A DNA stretch of 59,313 nt from Paracoccaceae bacterium (GCA_002708925.1 PAPN01000061.1:1-59313), one strand, 5' to 3'; shown: positions 1 to 10,300, numbered from the stretch's first letter. Program-made: numbers and translations. Notes: generated from the letters alone by a model not told the origin.

Positions 1-429
1 AAGCAGCTTCTCCTTGTCGTAGTAGAGCTCCTCGCGCGTCTCGGTCGAATATTCGAAATTCGGCCCCTCGACGATCGCATCCACCGGACAGGCCTCCTGG
101 CAGAAGCCGCAATAGATGCATTTCGTCATGTCGATGTCATAGCGCGTGGTGCGGCGGCTGCCATCATCGCGGGGTTCCGCGTCAATGGTGATCGCCTGGG
201 CGGGGCAGATTGCCTCGCACAGTTTACAGGCAATGCAGCGTTCTTCGCCGTTGGGATAGCGGCGCAGCGCGTGTTCACCGCGGAAACGCGGGGACAGAGG
301 CCCCTTTTCATGCGGGTAGTTCAGGGTAGCTTTGGGCGCGAAGAAATACTTCAGACCCAGCTGGAAGCCTTTGATGAAATCCGCCAGCAGGAAGTATTTC
401 GCGGCGCGTCCGTAGTCGATTGCTGCCAT
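1..429 (-). CDS. nuoI: NADH-quinone oxidoreductase subunit I (C-terminus cut off by the window edge)
   Basis: Peripheral-arm subunit of complex I carrying iron-sulfur clusters N6a and N6b, which pass electrons from NuoG towards NuoB. The 143 residues seen contain two ferredoxin-type motifs: C65-x2-C68-x2-C71-x3-C75-P and C104-x2-C107-x2-C110-x3-C114-P. The N-terminal stretch around residues 10-30 is the amphipathic anchor typical of the family. It is the last nuo gene seen, 3 bases after nuoH, and continues past position 1. Identification is secure; only the C-terminus is missing. Confidence 0.97.
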   Translation of the reverse strand, partial: MAAIDYGRAAKYFLLADFIKGFQLGLKYFFAPKATLNYPHEKGPLSPRFRGEHALRRYPNGEERCIACKLCEAICPAQAITIDAEPRDDGSRRTTRYDIDMTKCIYCGFCQEACPVDAIVEGPNFEYSTETREELYYDKEKLL

Positions 430-432
430 GGA

Positions 433-1473
433 TCAGCCTCCAATTGCCCAGCGGGCATAGGCCCCGCCGAAGGCTTCGAATTTTGCAAGGAATGCCACGA
501 TGACGACCCAGGCCAGCGACAGCGGCAGGAAGACTTTCCAACCGATGCGCATCAGCTGGTCGTAGCGATAACGCGGGGTGATCGCCTTCACCATCGAGAA
601 GATGAAGAAAACGAACAGCATTTTGCCCACCATCCACAGGATGCCATCGGGCAGGCCCGGAATGGGCGACAGCCAGCCACCAAAGAACAGCAGCGAGACA
701 AGCGCACACATCAGCACCACGGCCACCAGCTCGCCGATCATGAACAGCAGGAACGGGGTCGAGCTGTATTCCACCTGATACCCGGCCACCAGTTCCGATT
801 CCGCCTCGGGCAGGTCGAACGGGGGGCGGTTGGTTTCGGCCAGCGCCGAGATGAAAAACAGGAACAGCATCGGGAAATGCGGCACCCAGTACCAGCTGAA
901 CAGGCCATAGCTGCCATCCTGCGCGCGCACGATGTCGCCAAAGTTCATCGAGCCGGTCGAGATGATCACACCGATGATGATCAGGCCGATGCTGACCTCA
1001 TAGGAAATCATCTGTGCGGCAGACCGCAGCGAGCCCAGGAACGGGTATTTCGAGTTCGACGCCCAGCCGCCCATGATCACGCCGTAGACCTCAAGCGAGG
1101 AAACCGCAAAGACATAGAGGATGGCCACGTTGATATCCGACAGCACCCAGCCGTCATTGAACGGGATCACCGCCCAGGCGATCAGCGCCATCACCAGGCT
1201 GACCATCGGCGCCAGCAGGAACACCACGCGGTCCGCGCCAGCGGGGAAGACCACCTCTTTGACGATATATTTCAGGAAGTCGGCAAAGCTTTGCAGCAAG
1301 CCGAAGACGCCCACGACATTGGGGCCCCGGCGCATCTGGACGGCTGCCCAGATTTTCCGGTCCGCATACATCAGGAACGCAAGTGCCACCAGTAGGGGAA
1401 CGACGATCAGCAGGATCTGCCCGATGATCACCAGCGCCATGCCTAGGTAAGTGTTCGCAAAGAAATCCGCCAT
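433..1473 (-). CDS. nuoH: NADH-quinone oxidoreductase subunit H
   Basis: Membrane subunit of complex I at the junction of the two arms; in the family it helps form the quinone-binding site. The 346 residues are of normal length and hold about eight hydrophobic helices. Family landmarks visible include the QMRRGPN segment near residue 46, the [20 protein letters not shown] region (the acidic loop facing quinone) and a C-terminal RYRYDQLMR segment. It lies 7 bases after a small lipoprotein gene and 3 bases before nuoI, so it is co-transcribed with the operon. Confidence 0.98.
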   Translation of the reverse strand: MADFFANTYLGMALVIIGQILLIVVPLLVALAFLMYADRKIWAAVQMRRGPNVVGVFGLLQSFADFLKYIVKEVVFPAGADRVVFLLAPMVSLVMALIAWAVIPFNDGWVLSDINVAILYVFAVSSLEVYGVIMGGWASNSKYPFLGSLRSAAQMISYEVSIGLIIIGVIISTGSMNFGDIVRAQDGSYGLFSWYWVPHFPMLFLFFISALAETNRPPFDLPEAESELVAGYQVEYSSTPFLLFMIGELVAVVLMCALVSLLFFGGWLSPIPGLPDGILWMVGKMLFVFFIFSMVKAITPRYRYDQLMRIGWKVFLPLSLAWVVIVAFLAKFEAFGGAYARWAIGG

Positions 1474-1480
1474 TAGGTCC

Positions 1481-1873
1481 TCACACCGTCGGTATTCCGT
1501 TTTCCGCGCAATGAGCAGCGACGACTTCGGCGTCGATCGTTCTCAAACCGCGAGGCAGCGCGGAGGAGATGGTGTAAACAGCATCCCCCAGCCACAAACC
1601 GCCTTGTTTCTCGACATTCGTGCGCACGTGACGCGCGAAGCCATATCCCCGGATCAGCGCATATTGTGCGGCTGCACATTCTGCGTAATCCGACACATCC
1701 TCGCCGGTGCGGGCACCGGCCATGGCCACCTGAAAGCTGACCAGATCTCCGTCCAGCAGCTGCGTTTCAATCCCGCGATAGTCCGGACGGAAGGCCCCCG
1801 GCTCGGGCTGTGCCTGAACACAGCCGGCCACGGTGCCCGTCAGCACAAGGGATATGAGCGCAGCCCGGATCAT
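1481..1873 (-). CDS. Small predicted lipoprotein inside the nuo operon, function unknown
   Basis: 130 residues with a signal peptide and a lipobox TVAGC ending at Cys18, so a lipid-anchored periplasmic protein is predicted. The ATG overlaps the nuoG stop codon by one base (TAATG), and nuoH follows after 7 bases, which ties its translation to complex I. An internal stretch with [20 protein letters not shown] and a C-terminal Cys (AHCAENG) could form a disulfide. I recognise no functional domain. Its position suggests assembly, stability or a supernumerary subunit, but that is inference from context only. Confidence 0.8.
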   Translation of the reverse strand: MIRAALISLVLTGTVAGCVQAQPEPGAFRPDYRGIETQLLDGDLVSFQVAMAGARTGEDVSDYAECAAAQYALIRGYGFARHVRTNVEKQGGLWLGDAVYTISSALPRGLRTIDAEVVAAHCAENGIPTV

Positions 1874-3891
1874 TACTCGGCCGCCACCGGGGTTTCGGTG
1901 CGGGCTTTGGCATTGGCCGCCAGCTCCCCCATCAGAGCGCTTGCGCGCGCAATCGGGTTGGTCAGGTAATGCGCCTCGTCCGAGACAACGGCGGATTTGA
2001 ATTCGCCCTTGGCCAGAGCCGCAACCTCCAGCGGTTGCCATTCGTTTTCGATAACCGTGTCGATCTGCGCCAGATGCGGCACCAGAGCAACCATCGCCTG
2101 ACGCAGCTGGGCCAGGCTGTCATAGGGCAGCGCGGCCCCCAGCTCGGCGCTCAGCGCGCGCAGAATGGCCCAGTTCTCCTTGGCCTCGCCGGGGGCAAAA
2201 GCCGCCCGCATTGCCAGCTGAGGCCGCCCTTCGGTGTTCACGAACAGACCGTTTTCTTCGGTATAGGCCGCACCAGGCAGGATGATGTCGGCGCGATGCG
2301 CGCCGCGGTCGCCATGGCTGCCCTGATAGATCACGAAGGGCCCGTCGGCGATGTCCACCTCATCGGCACCCAGGTTGTAGATCACCTCGGCCCCGTCCAT
2401 GGCCTTGTCCAGGCCGCCTTCGGTGGCGGCCCCCAGATCCATGGCGGCGACGCGGCTGGCGGCCGTATGCAGAACCAGCATCTTGCCACCCAGTTTCTCG
2501 GTCAGCGCCTGCGCGTTGGCCAGAACCTTGATGCCGTCGCCTTCGGTGATGGCGCCCTGCCCGACGATCACAAGCGCGCCCTCTGCGGGCTCGGCCGAGC
2601 CTGCTTCGCGGGCCAGATAGGCGCGGCCCGGACCGACATAAGTCACGTCATAAGTCAGGTCGGCGTTTTCACCGATCACGCGGATTTCAGCGCCTTTCAG
2701 CCAGGCCTTGCGCAGGCGGGCGTTCAGAACCGGGGCCTCAAGGCGTGGGTTCGTGCCGACCAGGTAAATCACCTTGGCGGTGTCGATATCCTCGATCGCG
2801 GCAGTGCCCACATAGGCCGAGCGGTTGCCGATCGGCAGCACGGCGCCGTTGGTGCGGGCCTCGATCGTGCCCTGCTGGCCATCCACCAGCTGTTTGAGCG
2901 CAAAGATCGCCTCGGCCGGGGCCAGATCGCCAACCAAAGCGGCCAGTTTCTTCCCCTTGATCGCAGTCGCGGCAGCGGCCAGCGCCTCGCCCCACGAGGC
3001 TTTGCGCAGCTTGCCGTTTTCACGGATATAGGGCGTGTCCAGACGCTGACGGCGCAGACCGTCCCAGACGAAACGCGACTTGTCCGACAGCCACTCCTCG
3101 TTCACGCCATCATGGTTCAGCGGCATGATCCGCATGACCTGGCGGCCCTTGGTGTCCACCCGGATATTCGAGCCCAGAGCGTCCATCACATCAATGGTTT
3201 CGGTTTTCGTCAGCTCCCAGGGGCGGGCGGTGAACGAATAGGGCTTGGACACCAGCGCGCCCACCGGGCACAGATCAATGATGTTGCCCTGCATGTTCGA
3301 TTGCAGCGTCTGGTTCAGATAGCTGGTGATCTCGGCATCCTCGCCGCGGCCGGTCTGGCCCATTTGCGTGATCCCGGCCACCTCGGTGGTGAAGCGCACG
3401 CAGCGGGTGCAGCTGATGCAGCGAGTCATGTGGGTTTCGACCAGCGGGCCCAGGTTCAGATCGTCCACGGCGCGTTTGGGTTCGCGGAAGCGGCTGAAAT
3501 CCACGCCATAAGCCATGGCCTGATCCTGAAGATCGCATTCACCGCCCTGATCGCAGATCGGGCAATCCAGCGGGTGGTTGATCAGCATGAATTCCATCAC
3601 GCCTTCGCGGGCCTTCTTGACCATGGGCGAGTTGGTTTTCACCACCGGCGGCTGGCCGTCGGGGCCGGGGCGCAGATCGCGCACCTGCATCGCACAGGAC
3701 GCCGCCGGTTTGGGCGGGCCGCCCACCACCTCGACCAGACACATACGACAGTTGCCCGCGATCGACAGGCGTTCATGGTAGCAGAAGCGCGGCACCTCGA
3801 CCCCGGCCTGTTCGCAGGCCTGGATCAGGGTCATCGCCCCGTCAACTTCGATCTCGGTCTCGTCGATGATGATCTTGCGTAGGTCAGACAT
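1873..3891 (-). CDS. nuoG: NADH-quinone oxidoreductase subunit G
   Basis: The large iron-sulfur subunit of the complex I peripheral arm. Ligands are visible in order: 2Fe-2S C37, C48, C51, C66; the His-ligated cluster H106, C110, C113, C119; and a 4Fe-4S cluster C158, C161, C164 with C208. The rest is the molybdopterin-oxidoreductase-like domain, which binds no cofactor in this family. At 672 residues it is the short, mitochondrial-like form, without the extra N7 cluster cysteines of E. coli NuoG. The gene follows DUF5333 by 6 bases in the order nuoF-lipoprotein-DUF5333-nuoG when read in the direction of transcription. Confidence 0.98.
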   Translation of the reverse strand: MSDLRKIIIDETEIEVDGAMTLIQACEQAGVEVPRFCYHERLSIAGNCRMCLVEVVGGPPKPAASCAMQVRDLRPGPDGQPPVVKTNSPMVKKAREGVMEFMLINHPLDCPICDQGGECDLQDQAMAYGVDFSRFREPKRAVDDLNLGPLVETHMTRCISCTRCVRFTTEVAGITQMGQTGRGEDAEITSYLNQTLQSNMQGNIIDLCPVGALVSKPYSFTARPWELTKTETIDVMDALGSNIRVDTKGRQVMRIMPLNHDGVNEEWLSDKSRFVWDGLRRQRLDTPYIRENGKLRKASWGEALAAAATAIKGKKLAALVGDLAPAEAIFALKQLVDGQQGTIEARTNGAVLPIGNRSAYVGTAAIEDIDTAKVIYLVGTNPRLEAPVLNARLRKAWLKGAEIRVIGENADLTYDVTYVGPGRAYLAREAGSAEPAEGALVIVGQGAITEGDGIKVLANAQALTEKLGGKMLVLHTAASRVAAMDLGAATEGGLDKAMDGAEVIYNLGADEVDIADGPFVIYQGSHGDRGAHRADIILPGAAYTEENGLFVNTEGRPQLAMRAAFAPGEAKENWAILRALSAELGAALPYDSLAQLRQAMVALVPHLAQIDTVIENEWQPLEVAALAKGEFKSAVVSDEAHYLTNPIARASALMGELAANAKARTETPVAAE

Positions 3892-3897
3892 GGGGTC

Positions 3898-4302
3898 TCA
3901 CTTTGCTCTCAGTAGTTGGCCGATCCGGCTGCCTTTTGCGATCTCGGCCTTGCCGAGTTTGCAGAAGGTTTCCGGGTCGGCGTAGCTTGCGCCATTGGCT
4001 TTCAGGTAGGCTTCGCCACGGGCACGCATCCGTGCCTTTTCCTCTTTGGATTTGACGTAGGCCTTGATCTCTTGCTTGGAGTAGCCCAGTTCCTGGGCGC
4101 GTTTTTCCAGAGCGTTGATATAGTTCAGAGCCCGCAGCATACGGGCGGAAATGCTGCGGCATTCCTTGCGGATTTCATCGGCAACGGCGACGGCAAACAA
4201 TCCGTCGTTGATTTCCGCGACGTCCCGCAGGGGCGGGCGGGCCTGGGCCATGGGGGCCCCGGCCAAAGCTGCGGCGGCTGCGATCACCATCATCATGCGC
4301 AT
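3898..4302 (-). CDS. DUF5333-type periplasmic protein of the nuo operon
   Basis: 134 residues with an N-terminal signal peptide (MRMMMVIAAAAALAGAPMAQA) and a helical, charged body with two cysteines (C in KECRSI and in ETFCKLG). From memory this matches the DUF5333 family found beside nuo genes in Rhodobacterales. The start was chosen because AAGGAGATATGAC precedes this ATG; longer upstream readings lack a ribosome site. It sits between the lipoprotein gene and nuoG. No function is known; a role with complex I is suggested only by its fixed position. Confidence 0.8.
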   Translation of the reverse strand: MRMMMVIAAAAALAGAPMAQARPPLRDVAEINDGLFAVAVADEIRKECRSISARMLRALNYINALEKRAQELGYSKQEIKAYVKSKEEKARMRARGEAYLKANGASYADPETFCKLGKAEIAKGSRIGQLLRAK

Positions 4303-4349
4303 GTCATATCTCCTTGCGTCAGAGCGCAGGCCGACGCGGAATGCGCCTG

Positions 4350-4370
4350 CCCATCTCTGAAAGAGATGGG
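4350..4370 (-). other. Perfect RNA hairpin in a 130-base gap inside the nuo operon
   Basis: CCCATCTC and GAGATGGG form an 8-bp perfect stem with a 5-base loop, between the lipoprotein gene (ends 4433) and DUF5333 (starts 4302). No T-run follows on the minus strand, so it does not look like an intrinsic terminator. It may be an mRNA processing or stability element separating nuoF-side from nuoG-side translation. Confidence 0.6.
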
Positions 4371-4432
4371 AGAAGTCAGGCTTGTCATGCAATAACAACC
4401 TGCCCAATCCCTTGATATGACAAAAGAATTCA

Positions 4433-4765
4433 TCATGCCTGGCAACGGCCCCGCAGCAGCAGGGTGTCATCGTCCAGAACCACATCGCGGTCATCGGTTT
4501 CGCGCACGACCAGCCATTCCAGCTTGGAATTCCCATAGTTCACGACGCAGTGACGGGTGGCCTCGTAGCGGCCTGCATCCTCGGCGCCTTCGCGGCTTTG
4601 CGCGGCATCATGGACGGTCACGTCGAACATCCGCGGATCGTCCTTCAGATGCTGGATCGAGGTTTTGAAGTAATAGCCGTCAAACGCGATGCGCTGCTTG
4701 TTCGAGGTGTTCCCACACCCCGCCAGCAGGCCCGCGCATACCACTGAAAGAACCAGAACACGCAT
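4433..4765 (-). CDS. Small predicted lipoprotein between nuoF and DUF5333, function unknown
   Basis: 110 residues with a lipobox LLAGC ending at Cys17, so an exported lipid-anchored protein is predicted. The mature part contains a segment AGRYEATRHCVVNYGNSKLEW that looks like the conserved core of a Rhodobacteraceae family. It starts 5 bases after the nuoF stop and is therefore almost certainly translated from the nuo mRNA. I recognise no domain of known function. This is the second lipoprotein gene within the same complex I operon. Confidence 0.78.
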   Translation of the reverse strand: MRVLVLSVVCAGLLAGCGNTSNKQRIAFDGYYFKTSIQHLKDDPRMFDVTVHDAAQSREGAEDAGRYEATRHCVVNYGNSKLEWLVVRETDDRDVVLDDDTLLLRGRCQA

Positions 4766-4770
4766 CGGGA

Positions 4771-6069
4771 TCACTCCGCCGCCATGGCGCCCATGCGCCC
4801 GGTTTTCTGTGCCTTGATCCGATCCTCGATTTCCTCGCGGAAGTTGCGGATCAGGCCCTGGATCGGCCAGGCGGCCGCATCGCCCAGGGCGCAGATCGTG
4901 TGGCCTTCGACCTGTTTGGTCACGTCCCACAGCATGTCGATCTCTTCCAGCTCGGCCTCGCCGCGCACCAGGCGATCCATCACGCGCATCATCCAGCCGG
5001 TGCCTTCGCGGCAGGGCGTACATTGCCCGCAGCTTTCGTGCTTGTAGAATTTCGACAGGCGCCAGATGGCCTTGATGATGTCGGTCTGCTTGTCCATCAC
5101 GATGACAGCAGCGGTGCCCAGACCCGAGCCCAGCTCGCCCCGCAGGTAATCGAAATCCATGATCGCGTCGCGCATGTTTTCCCCGCGTACGCAAGGCACG
5201 GACGAGCCACCGGGGATCACCGCCAGCAGATTGTCCCAGCCGCCACGGATACCGCCGCAATGTTTCTCGATCAGCTCCTCGAAAGAGATCGACATCGCCT
5301 CTTCGACGACGCAGGGGTTGTTGACGTGGCCGCTGATGGCAAACAGTTTCGTGCCCGCATTGTTCGGACGGCCAAACCCGGCAAACCATTCCGGCCCACG
5401 GCGCAGGATGGTCGGCACAACGGCGATGGATTCCACATTGTTTACCGTGGTCGGGCAACCATAAAGGCCAGCGCCCGCCGGGAAGGGCGGCTTCATCCGG
5501 GGCATCCCCTTCTTGCCTTCCAGGCTTTCGATCAGCGCGGTTTCCTCGCCGCAGATATAGGCCCCTGCCCCGTGATGCAGGTACAGGTCAAAATCCCAGC
5601 CCGAGCCGGCAGCGTTCTTGCCCAGCAGCCCGTTGTCATAGGCCTCGTCAATGGCGGCTTGCAGCGCCTCGCGCTCGCGGATGTATTCGCCGCGCAGGTA
5701 GATATAGCAGGTATGCGCGTTCATCGCGAAGGACGCGATCAGCGCCCCCTCGATCAGCGTGTGCGGATCGTGGCGCATGATTTCACGGTCTTTACAGGTG
5801 CCCGGTTCGGATTCATCGGCGTTGATCACCAGATAGGCCGGGCGACCGTCGCTTTCCTTGGGCATGAACGACCATTTCAGGCCAGTCGGGAAGCCCGCAC
5901 CGCCCCGGCCGCGCAAGCCGCTGGCCTTCATCTGATCGACGATCCAGTCGCGACCCTTCTGGATGATCCCGGCGGTGCCGTCCCAATGTCCACGGGCCTT
6001 GGCCCCGGCCAGGGTGCGTTCGTGCATCCCGTAGATATTGGTAAAGATACGATCCTGATCCTTGAGCAT
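4771..6069 (-). CDS. nuoF: NADH-quinone oxidoreductase subunit F
   Basis: The NADH- and FMN-binding subunit of complex I, where hydride enters the enzyme. The glycine-rich FMN/NADH site [16 protein letters not shown] lies at residues 51-66, [10 protein letters not shown] follows at 86-95, and the N3 4Fe-4S ligands are C347, C350, C353 and C393 (CGQCTPC and TICALGD). Length is 432 residues, normal for the family. DUF5337 precedes it by 4 bases and a lipoprotein gene follows by 5 bases. Confidence 0.98.
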   Translation of the reverse strand: MLKDQDRIFTNIYGMHERTLAGAKARGHWDGTAGIIQKGRDWIVDQMKASGLRGRGGAGFPTGLKWSFMPKESDGRPAYLVINADESEPGTCKDREIMRHDPHTLIEGALIASFAMNAHTCYIYLRGEYIREREALQAAIDEAYDNGLLGKNAAGSGWDFDLYLHHGAGAYICGEETALIESLEGKKGMPRMKPPFPAGAGLYGCPTTVNNVESIAVVPTILRRGPEWFAGFGRPNNAGTKLFAISGHVNNPCVVEEAMSISFEELIEKHCGGIRGGWDNLLAVIPGGSSVPCVRGENMRDAIMDFDYLRGELGSGLGTAAVIVMDKQTDIIKAIWRLSKFYKHESCGQCTPCREGTGWMMRVMDRLVRGEAELEEIDMLWDVTKQVEGHTICALGDAAAWPIQGLIRNFREEIEDRIKAQKTGRMGAMAAE

Positions 6070-6073
6070 CCGA

Positions 6074-6295
6074 TTACCTCTGATCCGATTGGCGCGCGCG
6101 CCAGATTTGGTAGATCATCACGATGGCCAGCACAAAGCCCGCCAGCGCGATGAGGTCGAACAAGGCACGGGTGCGCATGTCCAGACCAAGTTGTCCGCCG
6201 ATAAAGGTGGCCAGAGCCCAGAACACACCTGTCCCCGCGATCAGCAGCGCAACCTTGCGCCCCTTGCGTGCCAGTTCTGTGTCTTTGTCAGCCAT
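6074..6295 (-). CDS. DUF5337-type small membrane protein of the nuo operon
   Basis: 73 residues with two hydrophobic helices (about residues 14-34 and 45-64) flanked by charged ends ([14 protein letters not shown] and WRARQSDQR). From memory it fits DUF5337, a family found between nuoE and nuoF in Rhodobacterales. It is separated by 12 bases from nuoE and 4 from nuoF. Two-helix architecture and operon position fit a small complex I-associated membrane protein, but there is no functional evidence in the sequence. Confidence 0.8.
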   Translation of the reverse strand: MADKDTELARKGRKVALLIAGTGVFWALATFIGGQLGLDMRTRALFDLIALAGFVLAIVMIYQIWRARQSDQR

Positions 6296-6307
6296 CCGTC
6301 ATCTGCC

Positions 6308-7429
6308 TCAGTACACGCCGCCCTTATCGACGCGCTTGGAAAATTCTGTGTCCTCGCCCGCGGCCAGTTGCTTGGCCTGACCGATCCAGTCATCCCGCGT
6401 GATCCGGCCTTTGAACTTCAGGCGATTGTCCACCCAGGCGATCTGCGCTTCGGTCCAGGCGGCGATCTGGTCGAAATGGTAGAAGCCCAGCTCGTTCAGG
6501 GTCTGCTCCAGTTTCGGGCCAACGCCCTTGATCCGCTTCAGATCGTCCGCGCCACCTTCGCGGGCGGCGGTCAGCAGATCGGGCTCGGCCTCGGCCACAT
6601 CCGCGACATCTGCCACAGGTGCAGGGGCGGCCTTGGCCTCTTCCACCTGCTTGGCCACTGGTTTGGCAGCCGGGGCCTCGGCCGCCGGAGCAGGCGCAGG
6701 GGCCTCATCCTTGGTGGCGCGATCCTTCAGCCAGGGGGTCAGCAGCGGCACTTCGGTGCCGTCGATGCGCTTGATCCCGTCGCCGATATCTGTGGCCAGC
6801 TGCGCCGAGGCGTTATATTTGGTGTGACCGCTGTCGAAATCCTTGAGCGCGGTCAGCCCGCCCAGAGGCTCGGCTGCGAACCGGCCGTTTTGCGGGCCGG
6901 GCACGGGCACCTTGCCAGCGGCCATATCGTCCAGCATTTTCGAGAAACCTTCGGCGGTCAGATCCTCGTAGTAATCCTTGCCGATCTGAGCCATCGGCGC
7001 ATTGGTGCACGCGCCCAGGCATTCCACCTCTTCCCACGAGAATTTACCATCCTCGGACAGGGTGTGCGGCGTGGGGGCGATTTTTTCCTTGCAGACCGCG
7101 ATCAGATCCTCGGCACCGCAGATCATGCACGAGGTCGTGCCGCAGATCTGGATATGCGCCACCGAGCCGACGGGTTGCAGTTGGAACATGAAATAGAAGG
7201 TCGCCACTTCGAGCACGCGGATATAGGCCATGCCCAGCATCTGAGCGACATGTTCAATGGCCGGGCGGGTCAGCCAGCCCGTCTGTTCCTGCGCGCGCCA
7301 CAAGAGCGGGATAACCGCCGATTGCTGGCGCCCTTCGGGGTATTTGGTGATCTGCGCTTCGGCCCAGGCCTGGTTGGCCGGGGTGAAGGCGAAGCTTTCG
7401 GGTTGGTCATGGTAGAGACGGCGGAGCAT
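6308..7429 (-). CDS. nuoE: NADH-quinone oxidoreductase subunit E with a C-terminal helix-hairpin-helix extension
   Basis: 373 residues, about twice the length of E. coli NuoE. The N-terminal half (about 1-165) is the thioredoxin-like 2Fe-2S domain holding cluster N1a; ligands are C96, C101, C137 and C141. An Ala/Pro/Glu-rich linker (about 235-290) leads to a C-terminal domain (about 295-373) with a helix-hairpin-helix signature, [19 protein letters not shown]. Extended NuoE proteins are known in this bacterial group; the job of the extension is not clear. The start at 7429 was chosen because [17 protein letters not shown] is the family N-terminus. Confidence 0.96.
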   Translation of the reverse strand: MLRRLYHDQPESFAFTPANQAWAEAQITKYPEGRQQSAVIPLLWRAQEQTGWLTRPAIEHVAQMLGMAYIRVLEVATFYFMFQLQPVGSVAHIQICGTTSCMICGAEDLIAVCKEKIAPTPHTLSEDGKFSWEEVECLGACTNAPMAQIGKDYYEDLTAEGFSKMLDDMAAGKVPVPGPQNGRFAAEPLGGLTALKDFDSGHTKYNASAQLATDIGDGIKRIDGTEVPLLTPWLKDRATKDEAPAPAPAAEAPAAKPVAKQVEEAKAAPAPVADVADVAEAEPDLLTAAREGGADDLKRIKGVGPKLEQTLNELGFYHFDQIAAWTEAQIAWVDNRLKFKGRITRDDWIGQAKQLAAGEDTEFSKRVDKGGVY

Positions 7430-7460
7430 TACACGATCCCCTTCGCTGCGCGGCGGCCCT

Positions 7461-7499
7461 GGGAGCCTCCGGCGGGAGTATTTACGGAGCAAAGAAAGG
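7461..7499 (+). repeat. Candidate short intergenic repeat between nuoD and nuoE
   Basis: The segment beginning GGGAGCCTCCGGCGGGAGTA, followed by TTTACGGAGCAAAGAAAGG, resembles a short element that I recall recurring after stop codons in many Rhodobacteraceae genomes (CCTCCGGCGGG followed by an AT-rich and purine-rich tail). It fills most of the 82-base gap between nuoD and nuoE. Only one copy occurs in this window, so repetition cannot be shown here. CTCC/GGAG can form a small hairpin. Confidence 0.5.
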
Positions 7500-7511
7500 C
7501 GGGGTGCGACA

Positions 7512-8735
7512 TTAGCGGTCGATCTCCCCGAAGACGACATCCATTGTCCCGATGATGGCGGCGACATCGGCCAGCTGGTGGCCGCCGGCGACGTGATCCA
7601 TCGCTTGCAGGTGCAGGAAACCCGGCGCGCGCAGTTTGGCGCGGTAGGGTTTGTTGGTGCCGTCGGCGACCATGTAGACGCCGAACTCGCCCTTGGGGGC
7701 CTCGACCGCGGCGTAGACCTGTCCGGCGGGGACGTGGAAGCCTTCGGTATAGAGTTTGAAGTGATGGATCAGCGATTCCATCGAAGTTTTCATGTCGCCG
7801 CGTTTGGGCGGGGTCAGCTTGCCGCGGGCCAGCACGTCGCCGGTGGCTTCGCGCAGCTTGCCGATGGCCTGGCGGATGATGCTGGTGGACTGGCGCATTT
7901 CCTCCATGCGGCACAGGTAGCGATCATAGCAATCGCCGTTTTTGCCGACGGGAATCTGGAAGTCGAATTCATCGTAGCATTCGTAGGGCTGCGCGCGGCG
8001 CAGGTCCCATGCGAGGCCCGAGCCACGGACCATAACGCCCGAGAAGCCCCATTCCAGGATGTCTTCTTCGGTAACGACGCCGATATCGCAGTTCCGTTGT
8101 TTGAAGATGCGGTTTTCGGTCAGCAACCCGTCGATATCGTCCAGAACTTTGGGGAATTCGATCGCCCATTCCTCGATATCGTCCAGCAGCTCGTCGGGCA
8201 GGTCCTGATGGACGCCGCCGGGGCGGAAATAGTTGGCGTGCAGGCGGGCACCGCAGGCGCGTTCGTAGAAGATCATCAGCTTCTCGCGCTCTTCAAAGCC
8301 CCACAGCGGCGGGGTCAGCGCGCCGACGTCCATCGCCTGCGTGGTGACGTTCAGCAGGTGGTTCAGCACGCGGCCGATTTCCGAGAACAGCACGCGGATC
8401 AGCGAGGCACGGCGGGGCACTTCGACGCCGGTCAGTTTCTCAATCGCCAGGCACCAGGCATGTTCCTGGTTCATCGGGGCCACGTAATCGAGGCGGTCCA
8501 GATAGGGCAGGTTTTGCAGGTAGGTGCGCGATTCCATCAGCTTTTCGGTGCCGCGGTGCAGCAGGCCGATATGGGGATCGCAGCGTTCCACGATCTCGCC
8601 GTCCAGCTCCAGCACCAGACGCAGCACGCCGTGGGCCGCAGGGTGCTGCGGGCCGAAGTTGATGTTGAAATTGCGGATTTTCTGTTCGCCGCTCAGGGCA
8701 TCGACGCTGCCGTCGTCAAACTTGGAGCCGTCCAT
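7512..8735 (-). CDS. nuoD: NADH-quinone oxidoreductase subunit D
   Basis: The 49-kDa-type subunit of complex I, which together with NuoB forms the quinone pocket. 407 residues; landmarks are [13 protein letters not shown] near the N-terminus, [11 protein letters not shown], and the C-terminal [12 protein letters not shown]. The start at 8735 overlaps the nuoC stop (TGATG) and lies 7 bases after AAGGAGG; a GTG one codon upstream is too close to that site. NuoC and NuoD are separate here, unlike the E. coli fusion. Confidence 0.98.
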   Translation of the reverse strand: MDGSKFDDGSVDALSGEQKIRNFNINFGPQHPAAHGVLRLVLELDGEIVERCDPHIGLLHRGTEKLMESRTYLQNLPYLDRLDYVAPMNQEHAWCLAIEKLTGVEVPRRASLIRVLFSEIGRVLNHLLNVTTQAMDVGALTPPLWGFEEREKLMIFYERACGARLHANYFRPGGVHQDLPDELLDDIEEWAIEFPKVLDDIDGLLTENRIFKQRNCDIGVVTEEDILEWGFSGVMVRGSGLAWDLRRAQPYECYDEFDFQIPVGKNGDCYDRYLCRMEEMRQSTSIIRQAIGKLREATGDVLARGKLTPPKRGDMKTSMESLIHHFKLYTEGFHVPAGQVYAAVEAPKGEFGVYMVADGTNKPYRAKLRAPGFLHLQAMDHVAGGHQLADVAAIIGTMDVVFGEIDR

Positions 8736-9337
8736 CACTTGGCCTCCTTCTCATCGCCGGGCAGGATGTAGTTGGCACCCTCCCACGGGGACATGAAATC
8801 GAACTGGCGGTATTCCTGCACCAGTTTCACCGGCTCATAGACCACGCGTTTTTGCGCCTCGTCATAGCGCACTTCGGTGTAGCCGGTGGTGGGGAAGTCC
8901 TTGCGCAGCGGGTGGCCGCGGAAACCGTAATCCGTCAGCAGGCGGCGCAGATCGGGGTGGCCGGTGAACAGCACGCCGAACATATCGAAGACCTCGCGCT
9001 CGAACCAGTTGGCCGAGGGGTGCACGTCCACGATCGAGGGCACCATGTCATCTTCGCGCACGCTGACCCGCAGGCGGATGCGCTGGTTCTGGTACATCGA
9101 CAGGAAGTGATAAACCACATCGAACCGTTTCACCCGGTCGGGGTAATCCACGGCGGTGATGTCCACCAAGGACGAGAATTTGCAGGTGGGATCGGATTTC
9201 AGGAAATCGACGAAATCCACGATCTTGCCGGGGGCTACGTCGATTGTCAGCTCGTCAAAGGCCACGTCCCAGCCGATCACGTCATCGGGGCGTTTCAGCT
9301 CGATATGGGTGGCCAGTTCGTTCAGGGCGTCACTCAT
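8735..9337 (-). CDS. nuoC: NADH-quinone oxidoreductase subunit C
   Basis: The 30-kDa-type subunit, which contacts NuoD and braces the peripheral arm; it carries no cofactor. 200 residues of normal length. The family signature is visible as [20 protein letters not shown], followed by [16 protein letters not shown]. It overlaps nuoD by one base at its end, and nuoB ends 18 bases upstream of its start. Confidence 0.98.
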   Translation of the reverse strand: MSDALNELATHIELKRPDDVIGWDVAFDELTIDVAPGKIVDFVDFLKSDPTCKFSSLVDITAVDYPDRVKRFDVVYHFLSMYQNQRIRLRVSVREDDMVPSIVDVHPSANWFEREVFDMFGVLFTGHPDLRRLLTDYGFRGHPLRKDFPTTGYTEVRYDEAQKRVVYEPVKLVQEYRQFDFMSPWEGANYILPGDEKEAK

Positions 9338-9355
9338 CAGTTCATTCCTTCCCGC

Positions 9356-9880
9356 TTAGCGCACGATCGTGCCGGTGCGGCGGATCTTGCGGGCCAGCTG
9401 CATGAACCCATACAGCAGCGCCTCGGCGGTGGGGGGGCAGCCGGGCACATAGACGTCCACAGGCACGATCCGGTCACAGCCGCGCACCACCGAGTAGCTG
9501 TAGTGGTAATAGCCGCCGCCATTGGCGCACGATCCCATCGAGATCACGTAGCGCGGCTCGGGCATCTGGTCGTAAACCTTGCGCAGCGCGGGGGCCATCT
9601 TGTTGGTCAGCGTGCCGGCCACGATCATCACGTCCGACTGACGCGGAGACGCGCGCGGCGCGATCCCGAACCGTTCGGCATCATAGCGCGGCATCGAAGT
9701 GTGCATCATTTCCACCGCGCAGCAGGCCAGACCAAAGGTCATCCAGTGCAGCGATCCGGTGCGGCCCCAGTTGATAATGTCATCGACCGAGGTCAGCAGG
9801 AAACCCTTGTCCTGAAGTTCGCGGTTCAGCTCTTGCGTGGCGACTTCGCGGTCGAAGCCAGCCGTGTTCGCACCGGTCAT
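9356..9880 (-). CDS. nuoB: NADH-quinone oxidoreductase subunit B
   Basis: Holds cluster N2, the last iron-sulfur centre before quinone. Cys ligands are C53, C54, C118 and C148, in [17 protein letters not shown] and [10 protein letters not shown]. 174 residues from the ATG that overlaps the nuoA stop codon (TGATG at 9880). A start three codons upstream (9889) is also possible; I prefer the overlapping one because MTG-NTAG resembles the N-terminus of close homologues as I remember them. Confidence 0.97.
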   Translation of the reverse strand: MTGANTAGFDREVATQELNRELQDKGFLLTSVDDIINWGRTGSLHWMTFGLACCAVEMMHTSMPRYDAERFGIAPRASPRQSDVMIVAGTLTNKMAPALRKVYDQMPEPRYVISMGSCANGGGYYHYSYSVVRGCDRIVPVDVYVPGCPPTAEALLYGFMQLARKIRRTGTIVR

Positions 9881-10245
9881 CACTCCCATTCCAGGGCCCC
9901 TTTCTTCCACTCATAGGCGAAACCTGCGGTCAGCACGCCCAGGAACACCATCATGGACCAGAACCCGACCATCGAAATATCCTTGAACGCGACGGCCCAG
10001 GGGAACAGAAAGGCGATTTCCAGATCGAAGATGATGAACAGGATCGACACCAGGTAGAACCGGACATCGAACTTCATACGCGCGTCATCAAAGGCATTGA
10101 AACCGCATTCATAGGCCGAGACTTTCTCGGGGTCCGGGTTGCGGACGGCCAGAATGACAGCTGCAAGGATTAGAACGAGGCCAAGTGCGATGGCGATGGC
10201 CAGAAAGACGAGGATGGGAAGGTATTCCCTCAGCATCTCTTCCAC
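9880..10245 (-). CDS. nuoA: NADH-quinone oxidoreductase subunit A
   Basis: Small membrane subunit at the arm junction with three transmembrane helices (about residues 10-33, 63-83 and 92-112). The conserved loop [10 protein letters not shown] and the [17 protein letters not shown] segment are present. 121 residues. The start codon is GTG at 10245, placed 6 bases after AAAGGAG; an ATG three codons downstream would be too far from that site. This is the first gene of the nuo operon. Confidence 0.96.
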   Translation of the reverse strand: MEEMLREYLPILVFLAIAIALGLVLILAAVILAVRNPDPEKVSAYECGFNAFDDARMKFDVRFYLVSILFIIFDLEIAFLFPWAVAFKDISMVGFWSMMVFLGVLTAGFAYEWKKGALEWE

Positions 10246-10300
10246 GAGTGGCTCCTTTCATGCGCGGGCGCGCAGTCAGTAGGCTGATTTTGCTAGGCCG

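Noticed and set aside
271..1395. Long open frame on the plus strand opposite nuoH
   Set aside because: It mirrors nuoH codons in a GC-rich genome, with biased His/Gln/Arg composition and no family features; nuoH is certain on the other strand. Similar long antisense frames occur opposite nuoG, nuoF, liuD, liuB, glmS, pntAB and glcB and were left out for the same reason.
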